DNA of 64,000 nt from Planctobacterium marinum (GTDB lineage: Bacteria; Pseudomonadota; Gammaproteobacteria; Enterobacterales; Alteromonadaceae), in assembly GCF_020687805.1 (NCBI RefSeq), contig NZ_JAJEWQ010000011.1:7829-71828 (forward strand), read 5' to 3'. Positions 41,541-50,522 of the stretch are shown in pieces. Made by a program: the position numbers and the translations under genes. The notes beneath the pieces are model-generated. The model was not told where the DNA came from and did no database searches. It saw only the letters and a list, made by a program, of their open reading frames with translations. Every line of letters begins with the position of its first letter. Position 1 is the stretch's first letter.

Positions 41541-42641
41541 TTAGCCTTTGCTGCAAATCTGACGGGCGATATCGTCCAGACACACCATGATTTCACGGCT
41601 GGCGTCTTCCATCTTATTCAGGTGGGCAGAAGCGCCTTGCCTGTCATCCTTTTTAATGTATTCCAGCGCTTTAACGCCATTGTCATGCAGATCGCGATGC
41701 GGCCGTTCAAGGCGTTGGAATGCCTGAAGCTTACCGTATTTGTCTCTGCCGGTACCACTCATCCAACGTCCCAGACGACAGGATGCCTGGTCTGCCACCG
41801 CTGATGCTGACTTGTCGCTGGTACCAAATGCCATGGCATAGATGTCGCCCTTCCAGACAATGTGGTCCAGCTTAACGGTCTGAATAAAAGAGCGAATGGC
41901 AGAATCCTGAATAGCGCTCTTCATGTGATTGGTTTGTTCTACAATGGAGCCGTAGAACTCGTTAAGTTTTTCAACGCCGTCCGACAATGTCTGATTATTA
42001 CTCTGAATGTCATCAACTGTTTTGACGGTTTCGCTGGTGGAGCTGATGATTTGCCGAACCAGCTCTGTCACTTCATTTGCCGACTCATTGGTGTTGTTGG
42101 CTAAAGAGCGAACTTCATCGGCGACCACACTGAAGCCCCGACCGGCATCACCGGCTCTGGCGGCTTCGATGGCGGCGTTAAGGGCCAGTAAATTGGTTTG
42201 GTCTGAAATTGAAGATATGGTGGTGACAAAGGAATTAATATTGTCTGCCATTTCCGACAGCCCGGTGATATTAGTGGTCATATTCGACATTTTGTCGGTG
42301 AGCCCGGTCATGCCGGATACAATATTGTTCAGCGCACCGCTGGAGACGTCAAACAGTTGGTTGATTTCTTCTACTGCGTGACTTTCAGATTCAATCTTTT
42401 CGAAGGATGCCAGCACTGTTTCCCGAATACCTTCCACCTGAGCAATACATTCAATGGCAGAGCGCAAAATGGCCTCGTTGTGGTTTTCCTGCGTCTGAAT
42501 GGCACCTGATGCCAGGTCTGATTTAAGTTCTTCCAGTTCCTGACGCAATCTTTCGTTATCGTCTAATGTGGATTGCAATTCTTTATGCAGCTGCGCTTTT
42601 TCCAAAGCGAGTTGATCATAATTGGATTTCAGTACCAGCAT
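41541..42641 (-). CDS. Cytoplasmic methyl-accepting chemotaxis protein with CZB domain
   Basis: 366 residues with no membrane helix. An N-terminal coiled coil (about 10-50) leads to a short receptor signalling domain (about 85-240) with the conserved tip [20 protein letters not shown] and [15 protein letters not shown]. The C-terminal part (about 255-360) is a chemoreceptor zinc-binding domain: [11 protein letters not shown], the CRLGRWMSG cysteine and PHRDLHDNG histidines form the 3His/1Cys zinc site. CZB receptors respond to zinc or oxidants such as HOCl through the cysteine. Monocistronic. Confidence 0.92.
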   Translation of the reverse strand: MLVLKSNYDQLALEKAQLHKELQSTLDDNERLRQELEELKSDLASGAIQTQENHNEAILRSAIECIAQVEGIRETVLASFEKIESESHAVEEINQLFDVSSGALNNIVSGMTGLTDKMSNMTTNITGLSEMADNINSFVTTISSISDQTNLLALNAAIEAARAGDAGRGFSVVADEVRSLANNTNESANEVTELVRQIISSTSETVKTVDDIQSNNQTLSDGVEKLNEFYGSIVEQTNHMKSAIQDSAIRSFIQTVKLDHIVWKGDIYAMAFGTSDKSASAVADQASCRLGRWMSGTGRDKYGKLQAFQRLERPHRDLHDNGVKALEYIKKDDRQGASAHLNKMEDASREIMVCLDDIARQICSKG

Positions 42642-42744
42642 GTATAGTCTCGTGTGATCTAAAAGTCTTAAAGATAGTTCAAATTAGCACTAATTGTGAA
42701 AGTCTGTCGATGATAAATTCCTTTCACCATCGACCCGCTCATCA

Positions 42745-43017
42745 CTATGACAAATTTTTTATTTTTTGATACAGTTCCCAACGCGGATCCGTGACAATTT
42801 TTTCCAGGATTTCGATGCGCTCCCGCAACTCCTGATATTCGTTGTTTTTGCGTTTTTCACGTTTCGACTGCAGGCCCACGTCTGATTTAAAAGGCGAGCT
42901 AACCTCCATATTCATCCAGCCCATCACCTGAGTATTAAACTTGTGATCCAACCAATAGCCCAATCCACACACTGTGCTGATACCCGCAAATAGTAAAACA
43001 AAAATAACTAGTTCCAT
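42745..43017 (-). CDS. Small membrane protein with C-terminal coiled coil (PspB-like)
   Basis: 90 residues: one N-terminal membrane helix (about 2-22), a polar middle and a C-terminal helix ELRERIEILEKIVTDPRWELYQKI. The helix resembles the end of phage-shock protein B and related envelope-stress proteins (RIEVLEKIVTD...), but the protein is not in a psp cluster, so the family is only suggested. It is divergent from the ECF sigma factor gene and may belong to the same stress module. Confidence 0.65.
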   Translation of the reverse strand: MELVIFVLLFAGISTVCGLGYWLDHKFNTQVMGWMNMEVSSPFKSDVGLQSKREKRKNNEYQELRERIEILEKIVTDPRWELYQKIKNLS

Positions 43018-43171
43018 GACTAACTCCTGATGTTGAGGTTCAGCTATGCAGTGTTGCCGCGCGGGAAAATATTACAAAAATGTTTTAAAAATATTTTTTC
43101 AGATATTTGTAATAAAGTTGGAAACCTGGATACTGATCAGGAAAGTAATAATCCCAGTTAAGAGTGACAAG

Positions 43172-43657
43172 TTGCCGTTGAACATCGAACAAATCCTGAA
43201 GGACTATGGCGCGCTGTTTAGCCGTCTGGCGGGCAGTTATGAAAGTAACTTAGCCTTGCGCCAGGAGTTAACTCAGGAGATTGCGCTGCATGTCTGGCAG
43301 TCACTGAAGCAGTTCAGGGGAGACAGTCAACTGAAAACGTACGTTTTAAAGATCGCGCATAACCGATGCGTACAGCATGTGGTTTCAGAGAGTAAAAAAC
43401 CCAGAACTGAAGATATAAGTGATGATTACTGCCTGCATGCCTCAGCACCATTGCAGGCCGAGCAGGAACTGATGTTGCAGGGCCTGTTGGCCGAAGTGCG
43501 TAAGTTACCACTGAAACAGAGGCAATTGATCACACTCCATCTGGAAGGTATGCAATATACCGAAATTGCAGAAATATGTGGTATGACGGTTTCTCATGTC
43601 GGTGTTTCAATCAATCGTATCCGAAAACACTTAGCCGAGGTGTTGCAATATGAATAA
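43172..43657 (+). CDS. ECF-type RNA polymerase sigma factor
   Basis: 161 residues from a TTG at 43172, seven bases after AAGAG. The only ATG in frame, 43046, would add a 42-residue extension unlike the family. Region 2 is at about 15-75 (LTQEIALHVWQSLKQFRGDSQLKTYVLKIAHNRC) and region 4 at about 100-155 (LPLKQRQLITLHLEGMQYTEIAEICGMTVSHVGVSINRIRKHL). It should direct a small stress regulon. It overlaps the next gene by 8 bp, and that membrane protein is the likely anti-sigma partner. Confidence 0.87.
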   Translation: MPLNIEQILKDYGALFSRLAGSYESNLALRQELTQEIALHVWQSLKQFRGDSQLKTYVLKIAHNRCVQHVVSESKKPRTEDISDDYCLHASAPLQAEQELMLQGLLAEVRKLPLKQRQLITLHLEGMQYTEIAEICGMTVSHVGVSINRIRKHLAEVLQYE

Positions 43658-44216
43658 GCAAAACGATCCTTTGTCGCAGCTTTGGCAAAGCCAGCCTGTG
43701 CAAACCGTGAATCCTGAAGAACTGCAATTGCAGTGGAAAAAGAACCGTCGTAAGCAATGGTTATGGGTATTGTCAGACATCCTTGGGCTGATAGTTGGGG
43801 TTGCCGTTTGTGGTTATCTTTTATTTCACGAAGAAAATTTGTTGCGCCAGATTTGGTCTTTCACCTTTATCATTCTGCTGCTGGCAATGACTCCCTATTT
43901 GGTTAAATTGCGGCTGGGTAGTTTAGGATCTAATATCCCGACCAATGAATATCTGTCGCGGCTTATTCAGCAAAAACTGAATAATATCCGCATTGCCAGA
44001 ATGACCAACTGGATTATGGTGAGTATTACCCTGTTTTTTGCTGTCTGGTCGATGGCCTTTTACCTGTATTATCAACCCAATCCCGATGTGTACCTCATTA
44101 AAGTGCTGAAACGCACCGGCTTTATCCTGCTCGTGTCGGGCATCATGGCCTTGTGGGCAAGGCGTGAAATCAGGAAAAATAGTGAAGAGTTGATCCGTTT
44201 TCAGAAAATGCAATAG
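43650..44216 (+). CDS. Four-helix membrane protein, probable anti-sigma partner
   Basis: 188 residues. A cytoplasmic N-terminus with DPLSQLWQSQPV precedes four hydrophobic helices (about 38-58, 68-86, 119-141, 154-172) and a cytoplasmic basic C-terminus. The overlap with the ECF sigma gene suggests that it holds the sigma factor, but it lacks the zinc-binding ZAS motif (HxxxCxxC) of classic anti-sigma factors, so the mechanism would be different. Family not recognised. Confidence 0.7.
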   Translation: MNKQNDPLSQLWQSQPVQTVNPEELQLQWKKNRRKQWLWVLSDILGLIVGVAVCGYLLFHEENLLRQIWSFTFIILLLAMTPYLVKLRLGSLGSNIPTNEYLSRLIQQKLNNIRIARMTNWIMVSITLFFAVWSMAFYLYYQPNPDVYLIKVLKRTGFILLVSGIMALWARREIRKNSEELIRFQKMQ

Positions 44217-44256
44217 AGTAGAGTCAGACTAACGCAACGAGCAATGGGGTTTAACG

Positions 44257-45954
44257 ATGAGTAAAAGCAACCGGAATGAGCCGACAATGTCGGTTGGCGG
44301 CAGCGTCGTTGAAACCCACCAGGTGTTTAATCAACCCCTACCTTTAGAGAACTTCAACGCGTTCAGCTCTGACAAAATCTTACAGCATTGGCTGAGTGTT
44401 TTTGCCGGCACTGTCGATACCAGTATCCTGACCGGTTATGGCCATCAGGTGGGCCATGAACTTTTGTCTGCAGGGTTTGAAGCCAATACCCATAAACCCG
44501 AATTTGTTTCCCACGACAGATTTGGGCGGCGCATTGATCTGGTTAAATTTCACCCTGCTTATCACCAGTTAATGGATAGGGCAATTCAGGCGGGCATTCA
44601 CGCCATACCGTGGGCGGGCAATCCATCCTGCGGACACGCGCTAAGAGCTGCTTTGGAATATATGCATAATCAGGCGGATTCGGGGTCCGGGTGCCCGCTT
44701 ACCATGACTTTCGCCTGCGTGCCGACCATTTCACACAGCCCGGATGTTGCCGCACAATGGTTGCCGAAAATAACGGCCCGCCAATACGACGAGAGAAATA
44801 TCCCTTATTTTGAGAAAAACGGTTTAACCATTGGTATGGCAATGACCGAGAAGCAGGGCGGCTCTGATGTGCGCGCTAACACCACATGGGCCAGGCCCGT
44901 AGCTGAACCTGGCAATGGTGCCGCGTACCGGATCACTGGTCACAAGTGGTTTTGTTCGGCCCCCATGTGTGATGGCTTTCTGGTGTTGGCTCAGACCGGG
45001 AGCGGATTATCCTGTTTTCTGCTGCCCAGGTGGTGTCCTGATGGCAGTAAAAATACCCTGTTTATACAACGCTTAAAAAACAAGTTGGGGAATTGTTCAA
45101 ACGCGTCTTCAGAGGTGGAATTTCGCGAAGCTTTTGCCTGGTTGATTGGCGAGGAAGGACGAGGGGTACCTACTATTATTGAAATGGTTTCCCTGACCCG
45201 ATTTGATTGTATGGTGGGCTCGTCAGCTCTGATGCGTGCAGCCACTGCACAAGCCCTGCATCACACGTCTGGGCGCAGCGTTTTTGGTAAAGGTTTACAT
45301 CAACAACCGCTGATGTGTAACGTGTTGGCAGATTTGGCAATCGAAGCTGAAGCGGCGCTGGCTTTATCAATGCGGGTAGCCTATGCACTGGACAATATTG
45401 ATGACGAACAGCAAAAGTTATTTGCGCGGGTGGCAACGGCAATTGGTAAGTACTGGATTTGTAAGCGCGCGCCCAATCATGCCTATGAAGCAATGGAATG
45501 TATCGGAGGGGTGGGGTATGTGGAAGATAACCTGCTGCCGCGTATCTATCGCGAAGCGCCGGTGAATGCGATTTGGGAAGGTTCGGGCAACGTACAATGC
45601 CTGGATGTATTAAGGGCCTTTCAAAAAGAGCCACAAAGCTTACAGGTGATTTTATCTGAGATCAGCGAAGCCGCAGCATTAGACACCCGAATGGCGAATT
45701 TTGTCAGCGAGCTTCAAAAGGAGCTGAACGATCCTGATTCGGCAGAACTTAAAGCCCGGCGTATCGTGGAAAAGCTGGCATTGGCACTGCAAGCCAGCCT
45801 GTTGTTGCAGTCTGGCGATAGCGATGTTGCTGAGGCGTTTGTTTCCTCGCGCATCGCCGCTGACAGCGGTTTAAATTATGGCACCCTCAACTGCGCTGAA
45901 GCGCTTTATCAGCGCATAATGCAAAGGGCGCGACCGGATCTCAATGGCGCCTAA
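44257..45954 (+). CDS. aidB: AidB-type acyl-CoA dehydrogenase
   Basis: 565 residues, FAD-dependent acyl-CoA dehydrogenase of the AidB branch. Close to E. coli AidB in TEKQGGSDVRANTTWA, GHKWFCSAP, KLGNCSNASSEVEF, TRFDCMVGSSALMRAA, YEAMECIGGVGYVEDNLLPRIYREAPVNAIWEGSGN. AidB binds DNA and is part of the adaptive response to alkylation in E. coli; true substrate unknown. It has an extra N-terminal stretch (MSKSNRNEPTMSVGGSVVE). Its stop overlaps the end of the convergent DUF2721 gene. No Ada box was identified. Confidence 0.9.
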   Translation: MSKSNRNEPTMSVGGSVVETHQVFNQPLPLENFNAFSSDKILQHWLSVFAGTVDTSILTGYGHQVGHELLSAGFEANTHKPEFVSHDRFGRRIDLVKFHPAYHQLMDRAIQAGIHAIPWAGNPSCGHALRAALEYMHNQADSGSGCPLTMTFACVPTISHSPDVAAQWLPKITARQYDERNIPYFEKNGLTIGMAMTEKQGGSDVRANTTWARPVAEPGNGAAYRITGHKWFCSAPMCDGFLVLAQTGSGLSCFLLPRWCPDGSKNTLFIQRLKNKLGNCSNASSEVEFREAFAWLIGEEGRGVPTIIEMVSLTRFDCMVGSSALMRAATAQALHHTSGRSVFGKGLHQQPLMCNVLADLAIEAEAALALSMRVAYALDNIDDEQQKLFARVATAIGKYWICKRAPNHAYEAMECIGGVGYVEDNLLPRIYREAPVNAIWEGSGNVQCLDVLRAFQKEPQSLQVILSEISEAAALDTRMANFVSELQKELNDPDSAELKARRIVEKLALALQASLLLQSGDSDVAEAFVSSRIAADSGLNYGTLNCAEALYQRIMQRARPDLNGA

Positions 45955-46424
45955 TGCTTGGGAATTTTAAGGTTGCGCAACTTAAGCCTGATTTGCAGCG
46001 ATCGCGTAGTCAGGAAAATCTCTCGCAAGGAAAACATCAGTGCCATTATCAGTACCATAAGTGCACCAATAAATATGGCTGAAATCAGTACCGACAACTG
46101 AATAGTGTAAATATGACTGATAAACAACACAGTAATGACCACACAAAGCAGCAGTGCTGTGAGTGTGTATAAGCTGTAAGCTTTGTTTATCAGGGAAATA
46201 CGTTTCCACAGGTAACGCAATTCTTCGGTTTGTACCTTTTTGCTTTGGATGTCCTGTACATCAGGAATGCTATTTTCCAGTTCTCTGGAGCGGTCCATGA
46301 TGCGCATCAGACGATTTGAAGCGACACCCAGTAGTGCCGCGATGCCGGTGATAAGGAAAACCGGGGCTACAGCTGCCTGTATCACCTGACCAATGTGAAT
46401 GATTTCAAGTACGTCACCTGACAT
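45951..46424 (-). CDS. DUF2721 family membrane protein
   Basis: 157 residues with three membrane helices (about 17-37, 75-95, 101-123). IGQVIQAAVAPVFLITGIAALLGVASNRLMRIMDRSRELE is the typical start of DUF2721 proteins. Function unknown. It overlaps the aidB stop by 4 bp on the opposite strand, and lies upstream of nothing obviously related. Confidence 0.82.
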   Translation of the reverse strand: MSGDVLEIIHIGQVIQAAVAPVFLITGIAALLGVASNRLMRIMDRSRELENSIPDVQDIQSKKVQTEELRYLWKRISLINKAYSLYTLTALLLCVVITVLFISHIYTIQLSVLISAIFIGALMVLIMALMFSLREIFLTTRSLQIRLKLRNLKIPKH

Positions 46425-46474
46425 GCAATTACCTCAATGATAAAAACGCGCAAATTTAAACGGGAGGCATAAAT

Positions 46475-47560
46475 CTAAGATTCAGCCCCCAACTGAATGG
46501 CGCGCTTTTGTCTGTTTTCAAGATCTACGTCAGCGGAATCATGCCATTGTTTGATTTCTGCGGAAACCAGCGATACCAGTAAATTTATGTGACTTTCATC
46601 ACTATTCAGACATTCGATGTATTCATAGCGTTCTCCGCCGGCTTCCAGAAAGTAGTCGCGATTTTCAACGCCTATTTCTTCGATAGTCTCCAGGCAGTCA
46701 GCAGAAAATCCGGGACACACCACCTGCACTGACTTAACTCCTTGCCCGGCTAACTCCTGTAGGGTGTGATCGGTATAGGGTTTCAACCATTCTTCCCGGC
46801 CAAAACGAGACTGAAAAGTGGTGAGATACTGGTCCGGCTGCAATCCTAAATAATTGGCAATCAGTCGCGACGTTGTATAACACTCGCAATGGTAAGGATC
46901 ACCATTGAGCAAATAGCGCTTTGGGATACCGTGGTAGGAAAAAATGAGTTTATCTGCGCTCCCCTGCTTTTCCCGGTGCGCTTTGATCTTTTCGGCTACA
47001 GCTGCGATGTAGTCGCGATTGTCGTGGTAATGGCTGATAAATTTAAAATCCGGCAACCAGCGTCGCTGCATAAAATCCTGGGCGAGCGCATCAAACGTGC
47101 TACCGGTGGTGGAAGCACAATACTGGGGGTAGAGCGGCAAAATCACCAGTTTGCGTACGCCCTGTTGCATCATAGAATCCAGTACATCGCCTATTGCAGG
47201 CTTGCCATAGCGCATGGCAAAGTCCACCACCACGCCATCGCCATACTGGGCTTTTAGCTGCTGCTGTAGGGCTGCAGCCTGATTTTGAGTATGCACCATG
47301 AGTGGGGAGCCTTGTTCGGTCCATACGGTCTTATAAGCCCTGGCACTTCGGGCCGGACGAAAATTCAGGATCACCAGATTCAGAATACACCACCAAATCA
47401 GGCGAGGCACTTCCACTACTCTGGGATCAGACAAAAACTCCTTCAGATAGGGTCTTAGTGCCTGTCTGGTGGGCGCTTCCGGAGTCCCCAGATTAGTGAT
47501 CAGGACGCCTGTTTTATCGCCCTGAGCGTGGTTAAAGTGAGTACTGTTTTTATACTTCAT
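46475..47560 (-). CDS. hemH: Ferrochelatase
   Basis: 361 residues, terminal enzyme of heme synthesis: inserts Fe2+ into protoporphyrin IX. Family features: TGVLITNLGTPEAPT, DPRVVEVPRLIWW, FSYHGIPKRYLLNGDPYHCEC with the conserved His, and CPGFSADCLETIEEIGVENRDYF with the conserved Glu. Length and order are normal. It is monocistronic here, separated from abgT by a strong terminator. Confidence 0.96.
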   Translation of the reverse strand: MKYKNSTHFNHAQGDKTGVLITNLGTPEAPTRQALRPYLKEFLSDPRVVEVPRLIWWCILNLVILNFRPARSARAYKTVWTEQGSPLMVHTQNQAAALQQQLKAQYGDGVVVDFAMRYGKPAIGDVLDSMMQQGVRKLVILPLYPQYCASTTGSTFDALAQDFMQRRWLPDFKFISHYHDNRDYIAAVAEKIKAHREKQGSADKLIFSYHGIPKRYLLNGDPYHCECYTTSRLIANYLGLQPDQYLTTFQSRFGREEWLKPYTDHTLQELAGQGVKSVQVVCPGFSADCLETIEEIGVENRDYFLEAGGERYEYIECLNSDESHINLLVSLVSAEIKQWHDSADVDLENRQKRAIQLGAES

Positions 47561-47625
47561 ACCTGTTTCATATCAGTTTTGTTACAGAGGTTACGCAGAG
47601 AACAGACGATTGGTTTTATGTTGAT

Positions 47626-47655
47626 GAAAAAAGACGAAGGTAAAGCCTTCGTCTT
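47626..47655 (-). terminator. Rho-independent terminator of abgT
   Basis: AAGACGAAGG (47631-47640) and CCTTCGTCTT (47646-47655) form a perfect 10-bp stem with a 5-nt loop; the six A residues before it give a U run for the minus-strand transcript. Confidence 0.9.
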
Positions 47656-47663
47656 CCATGGTG

Positions 47664-49286
47664 TTATGGGTTGTAGTAGGTTGCTGCTCCTGGCCCCACT
47701 GGCATACCCAGTAAGAATACCCAAACATAGAACAGGATTGTCCAGCCAACAATATAGACCATCGAATAAGGCAGCATGGTGGCTATCAGCGTGCCCATCC
47801 CCAAATCTTTCTTATAGCGGGCAGCAACCGCCAAAATCAAACCAAAGTAGCTCATCATTGGGGTAATGATATTAGTGGAAGAATCACCAATTCGATACGC
47901 TGCCTGAATTACCTCAGGAGAATATCCAATCAGCATTAACATAGGCACAAAAATTGGCGCCGTTACGGCCCACTGCGCTGACGCGCTGCCTAAAGACAGA
48001 TTCACCATGGCACACATCAGGATGAACAGGACAAATACCGAAGGACCGTCCAGTCCCACTGCCTGCAGGAATGCCGCACCTTTGACTGCCAATACTGTGC
48101 CCAGATTGGTCCATTTAAAGAAGGCCACAAATTGCGCTGCAAAGAACACCAGGGTGATGTATAAGCCCAATGAACTCATACTTTTAGCCATGGCGTTGAT
48201 CACATCCCGGTCGTTTTTCATGGTGCCTGCGACGCGTCCATATACAAAGCCTGGGATGGCAAAAGAAATAAAGATAAATGCCACAATACCTTTCAGGAAA
48301 GGAGAGCCCGCTACTTCCCCGGTTTCAGGGTGACGCAACACGCCGTTTTCCGGCACTATGGTTAAGGCCAGCACTACGCAGACGGCAACAAACGCCAGTC
48401 CTGCCATTTTCAGGGCTTTCTTTTCCTGAGCTGTCGGTTGCTCAATTTTAGGTTGTTCCAGTTCAATGGCTGCTTCGCTGGGGTCGTATTTGCCCAGTCG
48501 AGGTTCAACAATTTTTTCTGTGACGAAAGCCCCCATAAAGGCCACCACAAACGTACTGATAAACATAAAGTACCAGTTTACCTCCGGCCCAACGGTATAG
48601 CCCGGATCAATCATGTGGGCGGCTGCTTCTGTTATTCCTGATAACAGAGGATCAACGGTGCCCAGCAGCAAATTGGCACTATAGCCACCTGATACCCCGG
48701 CAAAAGCCGCCGCGAGTCCGGCTAACGGGTGCCTGCCAAGGGAGTGGAATATCATGGCTGCCAGCGGGATTAAAACCACGTACCCCAGTTCGGATGCGGT
48801 ATTGGAGATTATTCCGGCAAACACGATTACCACGGTAACCATTCTGGGGGAGGCGTTAACCACCATAGAGCGCATCGCGGTTTGCAGTAAGCCACTGTGT
48901 TCCGCCACGGACACGCCCAGTAAGGCCACCAACACCGTGCCCAATGGAGCAAAACCCGTGAAATTGGTAACAAGCCCGGTGACGATGCGCTGCAAACCCT
49001 CGGCATTCATCAGGGAAATCACTTCAATTACGCCATCGGCTTCACGACCTTTTGCACCTTCAGGTCGCGGGTCTAAAACACTGACATCGAAGTAGCCTAA
49101 AACGCCGCTCAGCAGCACAATAAATAAGGCAAACATGGCGAACAGGGTCACAGGGTGGGGAAGCAGGTTCCCAAGCCACTCGACGGTGGCTAAAAATCTG
49201 GCAAACGCGCCAGATTGAGTCTCATTTCCGGATTGTGATAACGATGAGTTATTTTCCGGTTGAGTGGTGTCGTTAGATGTACTCAA
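47664..49286 (-). CDS. abgT: AbgT family transporter
   Basis: 540 residues with about 11-13 hydrophobic helices. It matches the AbgT family: VEWLGNLLPHPVTLFAMFALFIVLLS near the start, FAPLGTVLVALLGVSVAEHSGLLQTAMR and the late NLSLGSASAQWAVTAPIFVPMLMLIGYSPE. Members import p-aminobenzoyl-glutamate or export sulfonamide-type folate antagonists using a cation gradient; which applies here is not known. It ends at a strong terminator. Confidence 0.87.
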   Translation of the reverse strand: MSTSNDTTQPENNSSLSQSGNETQSGAFARFLATVEWLGNLLPHPVTLFAMFALFIVLLSGVLGYFDVSVLDPRPEGAKGREADGVIEVISLMNAEGLQRIVTGLVTNFTGFAPLGTVLVALLGVSVAEHSGLLQTAMRSMVVNASPRMVTVVIVFAGIISNTASELGYVVLIPLAAMIFHSLGRHPLAGLAAAFAGVSGGYSANLLLGTVDPLLSGITEAAAHMIDPGYTVGPEVNWYFMFISTFVVAFMGAFVTEKIVEPRLGKYDPSEAAIELEQPKIEQPTAQEKKALKMAGLAFVAVCVVLALTIVPENGVLRHPETGEVAGSPFLKGIVAFIFISFAIPGFVYGRVAGTMKNDRDVINAMAKSMSSLGLYITLVFFAAQFVAFFKWTNLGTVLAVKGAAFLQAVGLDGPSVFVLFILMCAMVNLSLGSASAQWAVTAPIFVPMLMLIGYSPEVIQAAYRIGDSSTNIITPMMSYFGLILAVAARYKKDLGMGTLIATMLPYSMVYIVGWTILFYVWVFLLGMPVGPGAATYYNP

Positions 49287-49785
49287 ATCTTATCCTCGTA
49301 GCTTATTGTCGGGATTATTTTGACCGACAAAGTTACTCTTATATTTTTTAAGGCACGAGGTTAAGCATTTTTAGGCATCACGTCCAGTTTAGAGCGTGAA
49401 TTCGGGGCGTCAAAAATACGCCAAATGGCCAGTTTTTGGCGGTATTTAGTGAGACTATTGCCAGCTAAATGGCATAGTTTGCATCTGAATGATGGTCAGT
49501 CAAATCTGGCAAAGTATTGCCCTGCAACAGAATTTTATTGCCGGTTTGTGGTAGCTGATAAGGTCGCTGTTAGCTGCAGGCTTTCATTTTGATCGCCAAA
49601 TTAAAATATTTTTAGGGCGGTGAATGAAATTTGTCGTCTTCACAGGTTTTCCAGTATTTCTGGCGTAAATTATGCTTTAAAAACCCAGATAACCGTTAAT
49701 GCACAAAAATTTGTCGGCCCTTGCCGATATTTGAGATTTTGCCAATCTGGCCGATAGTCAAATTATCGGTAAAGAGAAATTAACC
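49287..49785. other. 499-bp divergent intergenic region abgT / motX
   Basis: No gene or RNA was found. The motX-proximal part carries a FliA-type promoter; the abgT promoter should also be here. Several TTGCC/GGCAA and GGTCGGC-like stretches occur, but nothing else is convincing. Confidence 0.5.
49704..49730 (+). promoter_or_regulatory. FliA (sigma-28)-type promoter of motX
   Basis: CAAA (49704-49707), 15 bp, then GCCGATAT (49723-49730) is close to the flagellar sigma-28 consensus TAAA-N15-GCCGATAA, 56 bp before the motX start. Late flagellar expression would fit. Confidence 0.55.
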
Positions 49786-50403
49786 ATGAAACAGATTTTA
49801 TTATTAATGCTTTGCTGCTTTTCAGTCCTGACCCAGGCGCAGTCGCAGATTAAAGCCGTACAGTTGTATAGTCAGGATGAATTGCTCAATCTGATCAATC
49901 GCAATGAACACTTATCGCGGGTAGTGTTGGATGATTGCCAGTTGGTGCAGGATATCGAGGCTCGCGCGGAGACCTTACGGGTTCCGGCGTATCAGTTTCT
50001 TTGGGGAGATATGTTGGCCTGGGGAGTTTGTGTTGAAGCCGATCCCGAGCGCGGGGTGCCACTGATGGAAGCCGCCGCCATGCAAGGTCTGGCTCCGGCT
50101 ATGGAGCAGTTGGGGCGCTATTACGCGGCCGGAAAACTGGTACAACAGGATATCCCGCGAGGAATCGTATATTTGCGGGAAGCGGGTTCTCTGGGTAATT
50201 TAAAGGCGCAAATCCAACTGGCTGAACTGTTTATCGAAGGCCACGGTAGCCCTTATGATTACGAAGATACGTATCACTGGCTCTACAACGCCATTACCAA
50301 TGATGCCAAATTACATCAAAAAATTGCCGATTGCATGGCTTCTCTGGAAGAGCTGATGCACCCCAAAAGCGTGCGTCGGGCGCGCCGTCCTCTGGAGTCC
50401 TGA
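49786..50403 (+). CDS. motX: Sodium-driven flagellar motor protein MotX
   Basis: 205 residues with signal peptide (MKQILLLMLCCFSVLTQAQ). VQLYSQDELLNLINRNEHL..VVLDDCQLVQDIEARAETLRVPAYQFLWGDMLAWGVCV followed by Sel1-like repeats (about 85-165, GRYYAAGKLVQQDIPRGI, AELFIEGHGSPYDYEDTYHWL) is characteristic of MotX. In Vibrio MotX is part of the periplasmic T-ring and is needed for the PomAB sodium-driven stator. The paired cysteines are retained. A FliA-type promoter is upstream, and no other flagellar gene is in the window. Confidence 0.9.
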   Translation: MKQILLLMLCCFSVLTQAQSQIKAVQLYSQDELLNLINRNEHLSRVVLDDCQLVQDIEARAETLRVPAYQFLWGDMLAWGVCVEADPERGVPLMEAAAMQGLAPAMEQLGRYYAAGKLVQQDIPRGIVYLREAGSLGNLKAQIQLAELFIEGHGSPYDYEDTYHWLYNAITNDAKLHQKIADCMASLEELMHPKSVRRARRPLES

Positions 50404-50470
50404 AACTTCACTAAGCCTGCAGCATTAATAAAAATTTATTATCTGTGGGCAATGAAAAATTCCCGCTTGT

Positions 50471-50479
50471 TGGTATACT
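50471..50479 (+). promoter_or_regulatory. extended -10 promoter element upstream of rnr
   Basis: TGGTATACT is an extended -10 (TGnTATACT) 44 bp before the rnr ATG. The matching -35 is weak. Confidence 0.35.
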
Positions 50480-50522
50480 GATGGCATAACTAAGTCAGGG
50501 AGCGAAAGCTCCGTCGAGAGAT

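Noticed and set aside
43046-43171. N-terminal extension of the sigma factor from ATG 43046
   Set aside because: It would add 42 residues unlike ECF sigma factors; a TTG with AAGAG upstream at 43172 gives the normal length.
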